From positions 7,955,130 through 8,019,129 of the forward strand of contig NZ_KI912266.1 of NCBI RefSeq assembly GCF_000235425.2: a stretch of 64,000 bases of DNA. The letters run 5' to 3'. Below the pieces are notes generated by a model that saw only the letters and a list, made by a program, of their open reading frames with translations, did no database searches and was not told where the DNA came from. The DNA is from Pseudofrankia saprophytica (GTDB taxonomy: Bacteria; Actinomycetota; Actinomycetes; Frankiales; Frankiaceae). Position 1 is the stretch's first letter. Each line of letters begins with the position of its first letter. Both the position numbers and the translations under genes were made by a program. Positions 1 through 8,145 of this stretch are shown here, piece by piece.

Positions 1-2
1 TC

Positions 3-350
3 GGCGACGCGTTCGGGACGACGTTCTGGCTGCCGGTGATCTTCATGGTGGTCTCGGTGCCGGCGGCCTTCCTGCTGCCCAGGCGCCTCGCCGGCTCCGA
101 GGCCGCCGCGACCGGGCCCTCGGCGACGACCGGGCCCTCGGCGACGACCGAGGCCGCCGGCGTCGGCGCGGCCGTGTCCGTGTCCGTGTCCACGGATGGC
201 GTCGAGATCGTGACCGCCGCTCCCAGCGTGGCGGCGGGCACGCCGGAGGTCGTCGCGATCGAGGAGAACGCGAACGGGCAGGAGCCGTTGTCGTCGCCGG
301 TCCCACGATCGGCCAACGATCAGGCCCAGGGCGCCGCGGTGTTCGACTAG
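3..350 (+). CDS. C-terminal end of a probable membrane transporter (5' end outside window)
   Basis: The frame is open from the window edge to a TAG at 348-350. It begins with a hydrophobic, helix-like stretch (residues such as FWLPVIFMVVSVPAAFLLP) followed by RR. Then comes a long Ala/Thr/Val-rich tail of about 80 residues without structure. One last transmembrane helix plus a low-complexity cytoplasmic tail is what the C-terminus of a 12-14 helix MFS drug exporter usually looks like, but too little is present to name the family firmly. The tail contains short tandem repeats (GPSATT, VSVS). The protein would act in the cytoplasmic membrane. Confidence 0.5.
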   Translation, partial: GDAFGTTFWLPVIFMVVSVPAAFLLPRRLAGSEAAATGPSATTGPSATTEAAGVGAAVSVSVSTDGVEIVTAAPSVAAGTPEVVAIEENANGQEPLSSPVPRSANDQAQGAAVFD

Positions 351-366
351 CGCGGTGTTCGACTAG
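335..366. repeat. 16-bp tandem duplication across a stop codon
   Basis: CGCGGTGTTCGACTAG occurs twice head to tail (335-350 and 351-366), with a third partial copy CGCGGT at 367-372. The first copy carries the stop codon of the upstream reading frame. It looks like a small slippage duplication. Confidence 0.85.
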
Positions 367-442
367 CGCGGTGGTTGCTCGCGAGGCGGCCCGGCGCGGG
401 GACGAGGGTCTTCCTGGAAGCCCTCATCCCCGCGCCCTGCCG

Positions 443-1207
443 TCAGCGCGGGGCCATCCGGATGGCGCCGTCGAGACGGATGACCTCGCCGTTGAGCATC
501 GGGTTGGCGACGATGTGCTCGACCAGGGCGGCGTACTCGTCCGGGTCGCCGAGCCGGCTGGGGTGCGGGGTCTGCTTGCCGAGGGAGTCCTGCGCCTCCT
601 GCGGCAGGCTCGCGAGCAGCGGCGTCGCGAACAGGCCGGGCGCGATCGTGACGACGCGGATCAGCTTGTCGGCGAGGTCGCGGGCGATCGGCAGCGTCAT
701 GCCGACGATGCCGCCCTTGGAGGCGGAGTAGGCCGCCTGACCGATCTGTCCGTCGAACGCGGCGACCGACGCCGTGTTGACGATGACGCCCCGCTCGCCA
801 CCGGGCAGCGGCTCGGTCCGCGCGATCCGCTCCGCGCCGAGGCGGAGCACGTTGAACGTGCCGATCAGGTTGACGCCGACGACCTTGGCGAACAGGTCCA
901 GCGAGTGGACGCCCGCCCGGCCAAGGACCCGGGCCGGCGGGCCGATCCCCGCGCAGCTCACCACCACGCGCAGCGCCCCCAGCTCCTCGGCCACGTCGAG
1001 GGCCGCGGCGACCGCGCCCTCGTCGGTGACGTCGGCCGCGGCGAACCGGGCCCGCTCGCCTAGCTCCGCGGCGGCCCGCTCACCGGCGCTGGTCGGCAGG
1101 TCGAGCAGCACCACGCTCGCCCCGGCCTTGGTCAGCCGCGTCGCCGTCGCGAGCCCAAGGCCCGAGGCACCGCCGGTGACGACGGCTACCGCACCCGCTA
1201 TCTCCAC
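443..1207 (-). CDS. SDR-family 3-hydroxyacyl-CoA dehydrogenase-like oxidoreductase
   Basis: A 254-residue short-chain dehydrogenase. It has the nucleotide-binding TGGASGLG near the N-terminus, the central NTAS serine motif, the catalytic YSASK and a C-terminal segment ending DGAIRMAPR. The overall pattern ([25 protein letters not shown]) is closest to type-2 3-hydroxyacyl-CoA / 17-beta-HSD10-like enzymes, which oxidise 3-hydroxyacyl-CoA with NAD. I chose the GTG at 1207 because GGAGGGG lies about 7 bases upstream; an in-frame start at 1267 adds 20 unlikely residues. It is the last gene of a minus-strand acyl-CoA block (thiolase-like, FadB-like, CaiB-like, SDR). It may supply the dehydrogenase step missing from the FadB-like neighbour; that is inference. 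Confidence 0.85.
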   Translation of the reverse strand: MEIAGAVAVVTGGASGLGLATATRLTKAGASVVLLDLPTSAGERAAAELGERARFAAADVTDEGAVAAALDVAEELGALRVVVSCAGIGPPARVLGRAGVHSLDLFAKVVGVNLIGTFNVLRLGAERIARTEPLPGGERGVIVNTASVAAFDGQIGQAAYSASKGGIVGMTLPIARDLADKLIRVVTIAPGLFATPLLASLPQEAQDSLGKQTPHPSRLGDPDEYAALVEHIVANPMLNGEVIRLDGAIRMAPR

Positions 1208-1256
1208 GTGTCCTGCCCCTCCACGTCCGCGTTCTCCCGATGGGTCGACGCACGCT

Positions 1257-1294
1257 TGTGTCGACACACGTTCGCGTCCATCCTAATGAGCATT
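1257..1294 (-). promoter_or_regulatory. Palindromic operator-like sites upstream of the SDR gene
   Basis: Two palindromes sit 50-90 bases before the SDR start. One is the perfect 12-mer TGTGTCGACACA (1257-1268). The other is AATGAGCATT (1285-1294), symmetrical except for its centre. Symmetry of this type is typical of TetR-family binding sites at fatty-acid genes. No regulator gene is adjacent, so the link is inference. Confidence 0.4.
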
Positions 1295-1313
1295 CACTCA
1301 CAAATGCGTCGGC

Positions 1314-2549
1314 TCACGCCTGCGCCGGCGCGTCGGTCTCGGCCCCGGCCCCGGCCCCGGCCCCCGCGCCAGCAGCATCATCAGCACCAGCACCAGACGC
1401 GGGCTTCTCGCCAAGCCAGTCGGCCAGGACCTCGTCGGTGTCGGCGCCCTTGAGGCGCGGCGGCGTCGGGGTACCGGGGATGGTGCGCGAGAACCGCGGC
1501 GCCGGGGCCGGCTGCTCGACGCCGTCCACCGTGACCAGCGTGCCGCGGGCGGCCAGGTGCGGATGGGATCCCGCCTCAGCCCAGGTCAGCACCGGGGTGA
1601 CGCAGGCATCGGTGCCGTCGAAGACAGCCGCCCACTCGTCTCGGGTCTTCGACAGGAAGGTCCCCGTGAACCGGGCGCGCAGCTCCGGCCAGCCCGCACG
1701 GTCGTTCTGGCCGGGCAGGCCGGCGTCGGCGAGCCCGAGGCCGGCAAGCAGGGCGGCGTAGAACTGCGGCTCGATCGCGCCCACCGCGACGTACCGGCCG
1801 TCCGCGCAGACGTACGTGTCGTAGTACGGCGCTCCGCCGTCGAGGACGTTGACCCCGCGCACGTCGGACCAGAACCCGCTGCCACGCCAGGCCCACATCA
1901 TCTGGGCCAGCACGCTCGCGCCGTCGACCATCGCCGAGTCCACCACCTGGCCGGCGCCGGACCGCTCCCGCTCCCAGAGCGCGGCGAGGATGCCGGTGAG
2001 CAGGAACATCGAGCCGCCACCGAAGTCACCGACGAGGTTGAGCGGCACTGCCGGCTTGCCGTCCTTCGGCCCGATCGCGTGCAGGACACCGGTGATGGAG
2101 ATGTAGTTCAGGTCGTGACCAGCGGTGTGTGCCCACGGGCCGTCCTGGCCCCAGCCGGTCATCCGGCCATAGACCAGCCGCGGGTTGCGCGCCAGGCACG
2201 CGTCGGGGCCGATTCCGAGCCGCTCGGCCACCCCCGGCCGGTAGCCCTCGATGAGCACGTCGGCCCGCTCGACGAGCGCGAGCAGCCGGTCCCTGCCCGC
2301 GGGGTCCTTGAGGTCGACGACGATCGAACGCCGGCCGCGCAGGAGCTGGTCACCGGCCTCCGGCGCGCCCGCCACGCCGCCGCCGCCGGGCCGGTCCACC
2401 CGGACCACGTCGGCGCCGAGGTCGGCGAGCACCATCGCGGCGTGCGGCCCCGGCCCGATCCCGGCGAGCTCCACCACCCGCAGCCCGGCCAGCGGCCCCG
2501 TCGACGTCGCGGCCCCTCCCGGCGCCATCGCCCCAACGCCTGGTTCCAT
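1314..2549 (-). CDS. CaiB/BaiF family CoA-transferase, AMACR-like
   Basis: 411 residues of the class III CoA-transferase family. The N-terminal block ([23 protein letters not shown], broken here for length) and the RVDRP element resemble 2-methylacyl-CoA racemases, which epimerise branched acyl-CoA before beta-oxidation. The family's Asp nucleophile region is represented by the [11 protein letters not shown] segment. The start at 2549 (MEPGVG) is preceded by GAGGGAG about 11 bases upstream; upstream in-frame residues look non-coding. The last 30 residues are an Ala/Gly-rich tail (AGAGAGAGAG) absent from most relatives. A racemase and a formyl/succinyl-CoA transferase cannot be separated from sequence alone. 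It sits between the FadB-like gene and the SDR on the same strand. Confidence 0.88.
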   Translation of the reverse strand: MEPGVGAMAPGGAATSTGPLAGLRVVELAGIGPGPHAAMVLADLGADVVRVDRPGGGGVAGAPEAGDQLLRGRRSIVVDLKDPAGRDRLLALVERADVLIEGYRPGVAERLGIGPDACLARNPRLVYGRMTGWGQDGPWAHTAGHDLNYISITGVLHAIGPKDGKPAVPLNLVGDFGGGSMFLLTGILAALWERERSGAGQVVDSAMVDGASVLAQMMWAWRGSGFWSDVRGVNVLDGGAPYYDTYVCADGRYVAVGAIEPQFYAALLAGLGLADAGLPGQNDRAGWPELRARFTGTFLSKTRDEWAAVFDGTDACVTPVLTWAEAGSHPHLAARGTLVTVDGVEQPAPAPRFSRTIPGTPTPPRLKGADTDEVLADWLGEKPASGAGADDAAGAGAGAGAGAETDAPAQA

Positions 2550-2834
2550 CGGCTCGTCACTCCCTCTTCGGACAGCTCGCTGTGCGGACGGCGCGCGGCG
2601 GCCACGGACCGCGCCCATGCCCGTCACCCGGCTGCGTGGACGTGCGTGGACGTGCTGACTCTCACCGGGTGGCGGATCCTCTGCGCTGAACCGCTCTCGG
2701 CGTCGACCTGGAACCCATTTCGGCGACCGCAGACCGGTCTACCGCTGCGACCCCGCCGCGTCCACCGATCGATCGGCCCTCACCGGCTGCCCGAGCCGCC
2801 CGAGCCGCCCGAGCGTGGCACCTGATCGACTGTC

Positions 2835-2898
2835 TGGACACCACCATCGGCCACGGACTGTGTCGCGGGTCGGTAACCGTGGCCGTTGGTGGTGTCCA
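2835..2898. terminator. Large inverted repeat between FadB-like and CoA-transferase genes
   Basis: Arms of 22 bases at 2835-2856 and 2877-2898 match at 21 of 22 positions (TGGACACCACC...CGG against CCGTGGCC...GTGTCCA), separated by a 20-base loop. A third partial copy (ACCATCGGCCACG) follows near 2908. It lies 39 bases beyond the FadB-like stop on the transcribed strand. It could therefore act as a terminator, attenuator or mRNA-stabilising hairpin separating expression of the two genes. No clear U-run follows on either strand. Confidence 0.6.
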
Positions 2899-2936
2899 TG
2901 GAGTCGACCATCGGCCACGCTTCGCCCTGGCGAGGG

Positions 2937-5048
2937 TCAGGTGTACGGCTCGTCGCGCTCGGCTCGCTCCGCCAGCGACGACGGCGGGGCGAAGCGGCCG
3001 CCGTGACGGGCCGCGAGCACGCGGGCCCGGGCGACGAAGCCGGCCGCACCGCCTGGATAGCCGTCGATGTAACGGAGGGCCCCGCCGGTCCAGGCGGGGA
3101 ACCCGGCTCCGGTCAGCGAGGCGACGTTCGCCGCCGCCGCCGAGCCGACCACGCCCTCGTCGAGGCAGCCGACGGCCCGCAGCGCCACGGCGAACAGCAG
3201 CCGTTCCTTCAGCTCCTCGAAGGCGACCCCGGCCGGGTTCCCGGCCGAGAACTCCGCGCCAGCGCCGGTGCCGCCGTCCGCGCCGAAGTGCTCCCACAGC
3301 CCCTTCCACAGGCCCGTGCGCCGGCCGTCGACGTACTCGTAGAACCCACCCCCGGAAGCGCGGCCAGACCGGCCGAACTCCTCGGTCATCCGGTCGAGCA
3401 CGGCGAGCCCGCCGTCGTCCCGTTCCGTGGCGACGGCCGACCCACTCGCCCCCGCGCCCGCCGGCGCATCGGCGTCGGCGGTGGTGGCGGCGGCGTCGAC
3501 CCCGGCCCCCCGAGCCTCGGCGGCCGCGACGCGGGCGGTGGCGAGCGCGAGCTCATCGCACAGCCGCAGTGGCGACGAGCGGAAGCCTGCCTGCACGCCC
3601 GCCTGCTCGACGGACGGCGCGGGCAGGCCCTCGCCCACCATCGCGGCCGCCTCGGCGAGGTACCCGCCGAGCAGGCGGTCGACGAACGCCTTCGGCGCCT
3701 CGAACCGGGCCCGGCCGCCCGGCCCGTCGGCCGAGGCCGCCCCTTCGGCGACGACCCGGCCCATGTCCACGAAGAACGCCTGGACGAGGTTCCGCGCGGC
3801 CTGGCTGGTCACCAGTTCGGCGAAGTAGCGCGACTCGACGACGCACGCGGTGTCGACGTCGAGCTGAGCGCCCTCGACCGCGGCCGCGAGGATCGCCGGG
3901 CCCGCTACCTGGGCCGCGCCGGGGGCCTGGCGGCGCAGGTTCGCGGTCAGCGAGGCGAGCGCGACGGCGAGCGCCGGGCTCCCCGGGGTGCCACCGGGGA
4001 TCTGGTAGCCCGGGACGTCCCAGCGTGCCACCGGCGCCGGCTTCGCCAGGATCCAGGCCTTCGCCGCCGGCACCAGCTCGTCCCGCGCGGTGACCAGCCC
4101 GTCGACGAGTCCGAGGGCGCGGGCGCGCGCCGCGCTGTACCGCTGGCCCTGCAGCAGGACGTTGACCAGCGCGTTCAGCACCCCGAGCAGGCGGACCGCC
4201 CGGACCACCCCGCCGCCGGACGGCATGAGGCCAAGCGTCGCCTCGGGCAGGCCGAGCTGCGTGCCGGGCGCGTCCAGGGCGATCCGGTGGTGGCAGGCAA
4301 GCGCGATCTCCAGCCCGCCGCCGAGCGCCGCGCCGCCGAGCGCGGCGACCACCGGCCGGCCGAGCGTCTCCAGCCGGCGCAGGGGGTCCTTGCCCGCGGA
4401 GGCCAGCTCGAAGGCGGCCCGCGGGTCGGTCAGGTCGGTCAGCTCGCGCAGATCGGCTCCGGTGGCGAAGGTCGGCTTCGCCGACGTCACCACCACGCCG
4501 GTGAGCGTCGCGCGTTCGCGTTCCAGCCGCTCGACGACGGTGCCGAGCGAGCTTCGGAAGGCCGCGTTGGTGGTGTTCGCCGGTTGGTCCGCGTCGTCCA
4601 GCGTCAGCACGACGATCCCAGCCGCGTCCCGCTCCCACTGGATCACCCCGATCCGTTCGGGCTCGCCCGCCGGCGCGCCGCTCCCCGGGGCTTCGTCCTT
4701 CGGCGAGCCGGGCGCGGGTCGCGGCCCGGGCGGGGGCTCGGACGGGGGCGGTACCGGTGGACGCGCCGCCACGGGCGCGGGCGCCACCTCGGCGGCCGGC
4801 GAGGCTTCGGCGGCCGGCGGCGCTTCGGCGGCCGGCGAGGCTTCGGCGGCCGGCGGCGCTTCGGCGGCCGGCGGCGCTTCGGCGGCCGGCGAGGCTTCGG
4901 CGGCCGGCGGCGCTTCGGCGGCCGGCGGCGCTTCGGCGGCCGGCGGCGCTTCGGACGTCAGCGCCGTCTCGGCGGCCGGCGAGGCTTCGGACGTCAGCGC
5001 CGTCTCGGACGTCAGCGCGGTCGCGGGCGCTGGCGACGGCTCGGGCAT
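2937..5048 (-). CDS. FadB-like protein: enoyl-CoA hydratase plus 3HCDH C-terminal domain, NAD-binding domain missing
   Basis: About 703 residues. After a low-complexity N-terminus (about 130 residues) comes a crotonase domain with both catalytic glutamates recognisable (GGGLEIALAC and GLPEATLGLMP). The C-terminal part matches the 3-hydroxyacyl-CoA dehydrogenase C-terminal domain (MVGEGLPAPSVEQAG, GGGFYEYVDGRR). In complete FadB/FadJ proteins a Rossmann NAD domain of about 180 residues with a GxGxxG loop lies between them. Here AFFVDMGRVV runs almost directly into the C-terminal domain. Hydratase activity is plausible; the dehydrogenase cannot work as usual. Start: ATG at 5048 with GGAG upstream is preferred; a GTG at 5258, closer to the thiolase stop, is possible but adds 70 Arg/Pro-rich residues. 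It is the usual partner of the thiolase gene upstream. Confidence 0.85.
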   Translation of the reverse strand: MPEPSPAPATALTSETALTSEASPAAETALTSEAPPAAEAPPAAEAPPAAEASPAAEAPPAAEAPPAAEASPAAEAPPAAEASPAAEVAPAPVAARPPVPPPSEPPPGPRPAPGSPKDEAPGSGAPAGEPERIGVIQWERDAAGIVVLTLDDADQPANTTNAAFRSSLGTVVERLERERATLTGVVVTSAKPTFATGADLRELTDLTDPRAAFELASAGKDPLRRLETLGRPVVAALGGAALGGGLEIALACHHRIALDAPGTQLGLPEATLGLMPSGGGVVRAVRLLGVLNALVNVLLQGQRYSAARARALGLVDGLVTARDELVPAAKAWILAKPAPVARWDVPGYQIPGGTPGSPALAVALASLTANLRRQAPGAAQVAGPAILAAAVEGAQLDVDTACVVESRYFAELVTSQAARNLVQAFFVDMGRVVAEGAASADGPGGRARFEAPKAFVDRLLGGYLAEAAAMVGEGLPAPSVEQAGVQAGFRSSPLRLCDELALATARVAAAEARGAGVDAAATTADADAPAGAGASGSAVATERDDGGLAVLDRMTEEFGRSGRASGGGFYEYVDGRRTGLWKGLWEHFGADGGTGAGAEFSAGNPAGVAFEELKERLLFAVALRAVGCLDEGVVGSAAAANVASLTGAGFPAWTGGALRYIDGYPGGAAGFVARARVLAARHGGRFAPPSSLAERAERDEPYT
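4791..4950. repeat. 18-bp tandem repeat encoding a hexapeptide array
   Basis: Nine near-identical 18-base units start at 4791, 4809, 4827 and so on to 4935. They encode alternating EAPPAA and EASPAA on the minus strand inside the N-terminus of the FadB-like protein. A second, related degenerate unit (encoding LTSE/TALTSE) continues to about 5028. Units differ mainly at one codon, as expected from slippage or unequal crossing-over. The encoded segment should be a stiff, unfolded linker. Confidence 0.9.
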
Positions 5049-5279
5049 CGGCGTCGTCTCCGGGTCGGAAGGCCGCGGGCGGCGGCGAGGTGGGCGGCGA
5101 AGGCCTGGGCGGCGGAACGGGCTGGTACGGAACGGGTTGGTACGGCAGCGACTGGCACGAAGGCCGCCAGTACGCAACGGCTGGTACGGACGAGCGGAGA
5201 AGGCGGACGGAGAAGCGGACGGAGAAAGGATGGACGAGGCAAGGAGGCGCGTCGCCACCGGCCCTGATCCAGGAGACCG

Positions 5280-6548
5280 TCAGACCCGCTCCAGCAGCGT
5301 CGCCACCCCCATCCCGGCACCCGCGCTGACGCTGACGACCGCTCGGCGCGCGCCGCGGCGCTCCAGCTCGTCGACCGCCGTGATGACGAGTCTCGCGCCG
5401 GTGGCGCCGAGCGGGTGACCCAGGGCGACCGCGCCGCCGTTGACGTTGAGCTTCTCGTCGGGGATGGCCAGGTTCCGCTGGTAGGCGAGCGCGGCGGCCG
5501 CGTAGGCCTCGTCCGTCTCGAACAGGTCGACGTCGTCGACACCCAGCCCGGCGCGGGCGAGCAGCGCGCGGGTCGCCGCCGTCGCGCCGCCGAGCGCGAG
5601 CGTCGGGTCGGACCCCGCCGCCAGGACGTCCACGACCCGCGCCCGCGGCGTCAGCCCCAGGTCGTCGCCGGCCCGCTCATCGCCGACGAGGACGAGCGCC
5701 GCGCCGTCCGCCGGCCCCGCCGAGCTCCCCGCCGTGTGTGCGTGGTCGACGCGTTCGAGCCAGTGGTAGGCGCGGGTCGCCACCGCGTCGAAGCCCGCCT
5801 GCTCGCCGGCCTGGGCGAACGCCGCCGGCAGCCCCGCCAGGTGGCCGGCGGCCGCGGTCAGCCGGGACTGCTCGACGGGGGTGCCCGCCGCGACCGGCCC
5901 GACACGCTCGTCGTGGTCGAGGACGAGCAGGCCGTGGTCGTGGACGGCGGTGACCGAGCGGGTGAGGCGGCCTTCGGCCCACGCGTCCGCGGCCAGCCGG
6001 CGCGACCGCAGCGCGTAGGCGTCCAGATCCGCGCGGGTGAGGCCCATCAGGGTGGCCAGAAGATCGGCCGAGACGCCGGCGGGGACGAAGCCGGTCTGGT
6101 GACTCGTCGCCGGGTCGCTCGCCAGCGGGCCGGTGTCCGCGCCCGCCGGTACCCGGGACATCGACTCGACGCCGCCGGCGAGCAGGAGATCGTCCCAGCC
6201 GGCTCGCACCCGCGCCGCGGCCAGCGCGACCGCGTCCAGTCCCGAGGCGCCGAGCCGGCTGACGACGGCCCCGCAGACGGTGTCCGGCAGGCCGGCGACC
6301 AGGGCCGCGGCTCTGGCCAGGTCCCCGGCCTGGTCACGAGCCGGGCTCGCGGTGCCGAGGATCAGGTCGCGAAGCCGGTCGACGTCCAGCGTCGGGTTCC
6401 GCTTGCGCAGCTCGTCCACCAGGCCGGCCACCAGCGAGACCGGCTTCACCCCCCGCAGCGCGCCGCCCGGCCGCCCGCGCCCCCAGGGCGTGCGTACCGC
6501 GTCGTAGAGGAAGGCCTCGCCCGTCACTGTCCCAGCCAAGCCGGCCAC
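5280..6548 (-). CDS. FadA-like thiolase homologue lacking both catalytic cysteines
   Basis: 422 residues covering a whole thiolase fold: AVRTPWGRGRPGGAL near the N-terminus, LAGGVESMSRVP, and NVNGGAVALGHPLGATGAR with the catalytic His at about residue 378. The nucleophilic Cys of the usual RFCASGL motif is Gly here (SRLGASGLDAV, about residue 100). The second Cys of the usual LCxGGGMG motif is Ser (SVSAGAGMG, about residue 408). The NEAF Asn is Asp (TDEAYA, about residue 346). Family knowledge says these residues carry acyl transfer, so normal thiolysis is not expected. The frame is open and otherwise conserved, so it may be a structural or binding partner of the FadB-like protein downstream. 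Start GTG 6548; GTG 6527 is an alternative. Confidence 0.85.
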   Translation of the reverse strand: MAGLAGTVTGEAFLYDAVRTPWGRGRPGGALRGVKPVSLVAGLVDELRKRNPTLDVDRLRDLILGTASPARDQAGDLARAAALVAGLPDTVCGAVVSRLGASGLDAVALAAARVRAGWDDLLLAGGVESMSRVPAGADTGPLASDPATSHQTGFVPAGVSADLLATLMGLTRADLDAYALRSRRLAADAWAEGRLTRSVTAVHDHGLLVLDHDERVGPVAAGTPVEQSRLTAAAGHLAGLPAAFAQAGEQAGFDAVATRAYHWLERVDHAHTAGSSAGPADGAALVLVGDERAGDDLGLTPRARVVDVLAAGSDPTLALGGATAATRALLARAGLGVDDVDLFETDEAYAAAALAYQRNLAIPDEKLNVNGGAVALGHPLGATGARLVITAVDELERRGARRAVVSVSAGAGMGVATLLERV

Positions 6549-6743
6549 CCCACCCTGGTCAACCCGCCCATCCCGCCATGGTCACCCCTGTATCCCAGCA
6601 GCCCACACCGGGCTCACCGCGAGGTGGTCACACCGACGAACCTGGCGACGCCTCGACGGAACGGAACGCGCGGACGGGTGGACGGACTGGGCGGACGGGC
6701 GGGGCGGACGGGCGGGCCGCCCGCCGAGGCGGCAGGAACCTGG

Positions 6744-7448
6744 CTAAGCCGACCCGGCGGAGACTCCGGTGGCGGAGGCGGTGGCGAGGTCCTCGAGGAA
6801 GGCGATGGTGTGGGCGGCGGTGGCGCGCCAGCTCGTCTCGGTGAGGACCTGATGGCCACCGGGGACCGCGACCAGGCGAGCGCGCGAGGCCGTGCGGGTC
6901 GTCATCCGGACCACCTGCAGGGGGCTGACCTCGTCGTCGACGCCGTGCACGAGCAGGATCGGCAGGTCGGGCAGGGCCCGCGGCGGCGGGTCGGACGGGA
7001 CCTCGCCGGCGACCGGGCGGTAGAGCAGCGGCAGGCCGAGCAGCACGAGCGCGTCGGCGCGCAGCGCCGGCGAGCCGGCGACGGCGAGCGCCCGTAGCGC
7101 GCCGGTGTCCGAGCCGACCAGCGCGAACGGCCGCCCCGGGACCCGGCACTCACCGAGGGCGAGGGTGCTGTCCTCTCCTGGCCCGAGGTAGGTCACCTCG
7201 TAGCCGTCGAGCGCGAGGCGGAACCCCAGCGGCTCGAAGAGCTCGGCGGACTCGCCGCGGCCCGGGAGCACGACGACGGCGCCGCGCGGGTCGCGCTCCG
7301 GTTCGGCGCTCGGCCAGATCCGGGCGTCCCGGCCGCGGGGCTGGCCTGGTGTCTCGTGCTGCCCGGTCCTTGGCGCCGCGGCATCGGTCCACGCTCGCGA
7401 CTCGGGCGGACGGGCCGACGGCACGGCCGGAATGAGCGTTGGGCTCAT
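6744..7448 (-). CDS. Alpha/beta hydrolase fold protein
   Basis: 234 residues. A variable 50-residue N-terminus is followed by a hydrolase core: strand plus oxyanion region VVVLPGRGESAELF, nucleophile elbow VGSDTGALR, acid-loop region LVHGVDDEVSPL and the C-terminal GGHQVL histidine. The elbow reads G-S-D-T-G, so the residue in the nucleophile position is Asp (about 114), as in epoxide hydrolases and haloalkane dehalogenases rather than serine esterases. The substrate is unknown. Start ATG 7448 has AGGAG about 8 bases upstream. It is on the same strand as the acyl-CoA block but 195 bases before it, so it may be transcribed separately. Confidence 0.8.
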   Translation of the reverse strand: MSPTLIPAVPSARPPESRAWTDAAAPRTGQHETPGQPRGRDARIWPSAEPERDPRGAVVVLPGRGESAELFEPLGFRLALDGYEVTYLGPGEDSTLALGECRVPGRPFALVGSDTGALRALAVAGSPALRADALVLLGLPLLYRPVAGEVPSDPPPRALPDLPILLVHGVDDEVSPLQVVRMTTRTASRARLVAVPGGHQVLTETSWRATAAHTIAFLEDLATASATGVSAGSA

Positions 7449-8139
7449 CGAAAACTCCTGGTTTCTGGCCGGCATCATTGCCGGCCGTCATGCCGTGGCG
7501 CGTGGCGGGTGCGAGGCCACGCCCACGAGTGGTCTTACGACACAGACGACGGCGGACGGTACCGCGCCCGTCGCGGTCGGACGCGACGGGGGGACCTGTT
7601 CACGTTGCGCTTCCGAAACCTGGCCGACGGCACAGCGGAATGGCATCGGAGCGAACTCCGAGCGAAAACGGGCCGTGGGCATCGGGACGGCCCTGCCGGA
7701 CGACGAGCGTGTCGGAGAACGGCTCATGGACGAATCTGACGCCCATCCGGGCGCGGCGAGCGCCAAGTGTCGGGAAGGCGTCGTCCTGACCGCGAGGCTG
7801 GTTGGTGCCCTGTCGGGAACGCGCTGGTTGACGGCGTCGAGGGCGCGAGCAGATCTACCCGCCGGCCGACTCGGGTTAGGAGGGCCGCCGTACCGGGCTG
7901 CTCGCCGGACAGCGAGCTGGACACGGCCGCGACGGCGTGACGGCGGCCGTGCGGCGGCCAGACAACGGTCGGGCGTGTTCGGAGAACATGACGCTATGTT
8001 CACCGGATCAGTAGAGATTGTCAACCGGCGAGGCGCCGCCAGAGACCTCGCCAACACGGAAACGAAACATCGCAGATACATAGTGGCACGGCGATGACTG
8101 CCCGGGTACGGCGGGCGGTCAGCCGGGTACGGCAGGCGG
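7449..8139. other. Long intergenic region without a convincing gene
   Basis: About 690 bases. Several long reading frames cross it on both strands, but they give Arg/Pro/Ser-rich translations without recognisable domains or ribosome sites. The right half (about 7980-8090) is noticeably less GC-rich and could hold promoter or control elements. Apart from the 21-bp duplication at its right end nothing is recognisable. Confidence 0.5.
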
Positions 8140-8145
8140 TCAGCC
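8104..8145. repeat. 21-bp tandem duplication at the 3' end of the SGNH gene
   Basis: GGGTACGGCGGGCGGTCAGCC (8104-8124; quoted here as one 21-base unit split GGGTACGGCGG + GCGGTCAGCC) is followed by a copy with one change at 8125-8145. The second copy contains the stop codon of the minus-strand gene, so the repeat extends just beyond the coding end. Confidence 0.8.

Noticed and set aside
2886-5267. A 793-codon plus-strand frame opposite the FadB-like gene
   Set aside because: Composed of Arg/Gly repeats generated by the tandem DNA repeat; no domain.
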